Shown piece after piece: positions 62,737-64,000 of a stretch of DNA of 64,000 nt (the stretch's first letter is position 1; every line of letters begins with the position of its first letter). This DNA comes from JABAYQ01 sp049890095. Its GTDB lineage: Bacteria > Bacteroidota > Bacteroidia > Flavobacteriales > UBA7312. The position numbers and the translations under genes are program-made. The stretch spans positions 123,884 through 187,883 of the forward strand of contig JBMHCD010000005.1 in NCBI GenBank assembly GCA_049890095.1, read 5' to 3'. Under the pieces are notes generated by a model. That model did not search any database. It saw nothing but the letters and a program-made list of their open reading frames with translations, and was not told the origin of the DNA.

Positions 62737-63369
62737 ATGTACAAATATCTTATCCTTTTCTTATTGATGTTTTCAATTAACACTTCAGCACAAGAAAGCT
62801 ATCCTAAAATTTTTTCCGAGGATTTAAAAAAGTTACACAAGCTAATGCAAGGATCATTTAATTCAGAAAATCAATCTTTATCAGATTCTTCTTACTTTAA
62901 TATTTCTTTACACATGTATCCAATATGGCAAGAAAGAGGGCTTTTTTTATATGTTGAACAAGCGATAAATCGTATGCAAGAAAAACCTTACAGACAAAGA
63001 ATTTATCAATTGAAACAAGTGGATGATAGTGTTTATCATAGTTTGGTGTATAAAATTCCAGATGACTCATTATACATAGGAAAATGGTCTGATGAAAATT
63101 TATTTGGCAAACTTCAGCTTGAAGATTTACAATTGTTAAGAGGTTGTGAAGTAGTTTTGAAAAAAATAAATGAAAATCATTTTGAGGGAAGTACAGGTCT
63201 TAAAAGTTGTGAGAGCACTCTATATGGTGCAGATTATGCTCATTCGGAAGTAGAAATTAAACTTCAACAAATAACTTCTTGGGATCGAGGTTTTGATGCT
63301 GAAGGAAATCAAATTTGGGGAGCTTTAAAAGGTGGTTATATTTTTGATAAGATTGAATACAAAAAATAA
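62737..63369 (+). CDS. CpcT/CpeT-like exported protein
   Basis: The 210-residue product has a signal peptide (LILFLLMFSINTSAQE) and then the CpcT/CpeT pattern: LHKLMQGSFNSENQS, ISLHMYPIWQERGLFLYVEQAINRMQEKPYRQRIYQL, the Cys-containing LLRGCEVVLKKINENHFEGSTGLKSCES, and ITSWDRGFDAEGNQIWGALKGGYIFDK. CpcT enzymes attach bilins to phycobiliproteins in cyanobacteria; this organism shows no phycobiliprotein genes. It is exported, so the role is different and unknown. Confidence 0.82.
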   Translation: MYKYLILFLLMFSINTSAQESYPKIFSEDLKKLHKLMQGSFNSENQSLSDSSYFNISLHMYPIWQERGLFLYVEQAINRMQEKPYRQRIYQLKQVDDSVYHSLVYKIPDDSLYIGKWSDENLFGKLQLEDLQLLRGCEVVLKKINENHFEGSTGLKSCESTLYGADYAHSEVEIKLQQITSWDRGFDAEGNQIWGALKGGYIFDKIEYKK

Positions 63370-63373
63370 ATTT

Positions 63374-63835
63374 TTATTGAAGATTATAAGGATTTGAAGA
63401 TAAATCTAGTAATACATACCACATTGAAAGAATAGCAAAAATAAAACAACCAATAAGTAAATCATTTAGTCGTTTCTCTTCTGTGTATTTATTGTTTATT
63501 TTTTTAACAAAAGTATTGATAATATGTAAGGGTGTTATAACGAATAAAGAAATTGTAACACTCCAAGAGATTAAAAAATTTGAGTAAGGCCATTGCATTA
63601 TTTTAAAAAGAATGCCAAGCATAATTAAAGAAAGTGATATTGCTCCAAATCCATTTATGAAATTTTTATTTTTTATTTGTGTCAAAACAACAAATGGTAT
63701 AAATATTATTGAAAACATTAAAAAGCCAACTACGAAAATCATGGCTGCTCCTGGAAAATGAAAAGCTTTAAATAAACAACCTATTAAGATTACTATTGAA
63801 GAGACTATGCCAATTTTAGAGTTTCTTTTATTCAT
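63374..63835 (-). CDS. Small four-span membrane protein, GldL-like repeats
   Basis: The 153-residue product has about five hydrophobic segments and two short motifs spaced like those in the first helices of GldL: GCLFKAFHFPGAAMIFVVGF and GILFKIMQWPYSNFL. GldL is the T9SS motor protein and is longer, with a cytoplasmic tail missing here. Proteins of this form are widespread in Flavobacteria without assigned function. Membership in the motor is not supported. Confidence 0.72.
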   Translation of the reverse strand: MNKRNSKIGIVSSIVILIGCLFKAFHFPGAAMIFVVGFLMFSIIFIPFVVLTQIKNKNFINGFGAISLSLIMLGILFKIMQWPYSNFLISWSVTISLFVITPLHIINTFVKKINNKYTEEKRLNDLLIGCFIFAILSMWYVLLDLSSNPYNLQ

Positions 63836-63859
63836 TTTTTAGAATTTTGAAATAAATAT

Positions 63860-63894
63860 AAAAAAAGCTAGAATATTAAATTCTAGCTTTTTTT
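63860..63894 (-). terminator. Symmetrical terminator after the T9SS cargo gene
   Basis: AAAAAAAGCTAGAAT pairs with ATTCTAGCTTTTTTT around a five-base loop. The T run on both strands makes it work either way; on the minus strand it ends the gene at the window edge. Confidence 0.92.
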
Positions 63895-63914
63895 GTTTTG
63901 TGCTATTTCAAAGA

Positions 63915-64000
63915 TTATTGTAAAACAATCTTTTTGTTGATACCACCATTAGTAGTTGTAATTTCTAAGAAATAAACTCCTTTTGGTTGAGTATTCATGT
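63915..64000 (-). CDS. C-terminus of a T9SS type A cargo protein (partial)
   Basis: The minus strand from the window edge reads in frame to a TAA at 63917-63915. The 27 visible residues (NTQPKGVYFLEITTTNGG then INKKIVLQ) are the end of a type A T9SS sorting domain: the PKGVYFLEI strand followed by a lysine-rich last strand. The rest of the gene lies beyond the window. A terminator follows it. Confidence 0.85.
   Translation of the reverse strand, partial: MNTQPKGVYFLEITTTNGGINKKIVLQ

Noticed and set aside
1..64000. Search for CRISPR arrays, insertion sequences, integrases, attachment sites or phage genes
   Set aside because: No regularly spaced repeats, transposase or integrase motifs, or target-site duplications were seen; the single tRNA gene is not followed by any foreign island.

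Overview
The window is a 64 kb stretch of chromosome from a low-GC (roughly 31%) member of the Bacteroidota, most likely Flavobacteriales. The lineage call rests on type IX secretion sorting domains of both types, SprB-type adhesin repeats, DUF4249 lipoproteins beside TonB-dependent receptors, the flavobacterial promoter box TAnnTTTG, and the near absence of Shine-Dalgarno sites. I see no CRISPR array, phage, transposase or integrase; this looks like core chromosome with lineage-specific surface and metal genes.

Layout. 1-9.8 kb: the end of an ABC exporter, then three tandem choice-of-anchor-L surface proteins, the middle one a deletion pseudogene. 9.8-17 kb: PriA, an RluA-family pseudouridine synthase, PanB, a coiled-coil SPOR-like protein and an orphan DUF4249 lipoprotein. 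17-25.5 kb: DnaK, SmpB, a DtxR-type regulator coupled to a ZIP transporter, an acetyltransferase, an RlmD operon and ornithine aminotransferase. 25.5-28.8 kb: a compact operon of a Cys-rich membrane protein, a TonB receptor, an HMA protein, a DsrE protein and a 31-residue membrane peptide, which I read as a metal (copper-like) or thiol handling system. 28.8-38.6 kb: housekeeping genes (YihY, NadC, RlmH, RdgB, HtrA, NlpC/P60, thiolase, PgpH-like HD phosphohydrolase, an intradiol-dioxygenase-like protein, RidA) and the RNase P RNA. 38.6-49.2 kb: TrxB with a CDGSH protein, a TonB receptor/DUF4249 pair, tRNA-Pro, an M1 peptidase/DUF6702 pair and a fatty acid hydroxylase. 49.2-54.2 kb: an iron-acquisition locus (DUF4856 lipoprotein, imelysin, FecA-like receptor) with two near-identical 23-bp palindromic operators. 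54.2-59.8 kb: the complete pstS-C-A-B-phoU phosphate operon. 59.8-64 kb: a CNNM/CBS protein, an exported pirin, an SRAP protein, a CpeT-like protein, a small membrane protein and the last 27 codons of a T9SS cargo gene.

The most interesting signals are regulatory. Six start codons lie only 3-5 nt after an exact TAnnTTTG box (three more follow variant boxes). The RNase P RNA gene shows the same box 5 nt before its P1 helix, which fixes where transcription starts in this genome, so those mRNAs should be leaderless. Other points are a sigma-54-like promoter before dnaK, an 11-bp-phased repeat before pstS, a terminator hairpin between pstS and pstC, and a DtxR-type palindrome between divergent genes.
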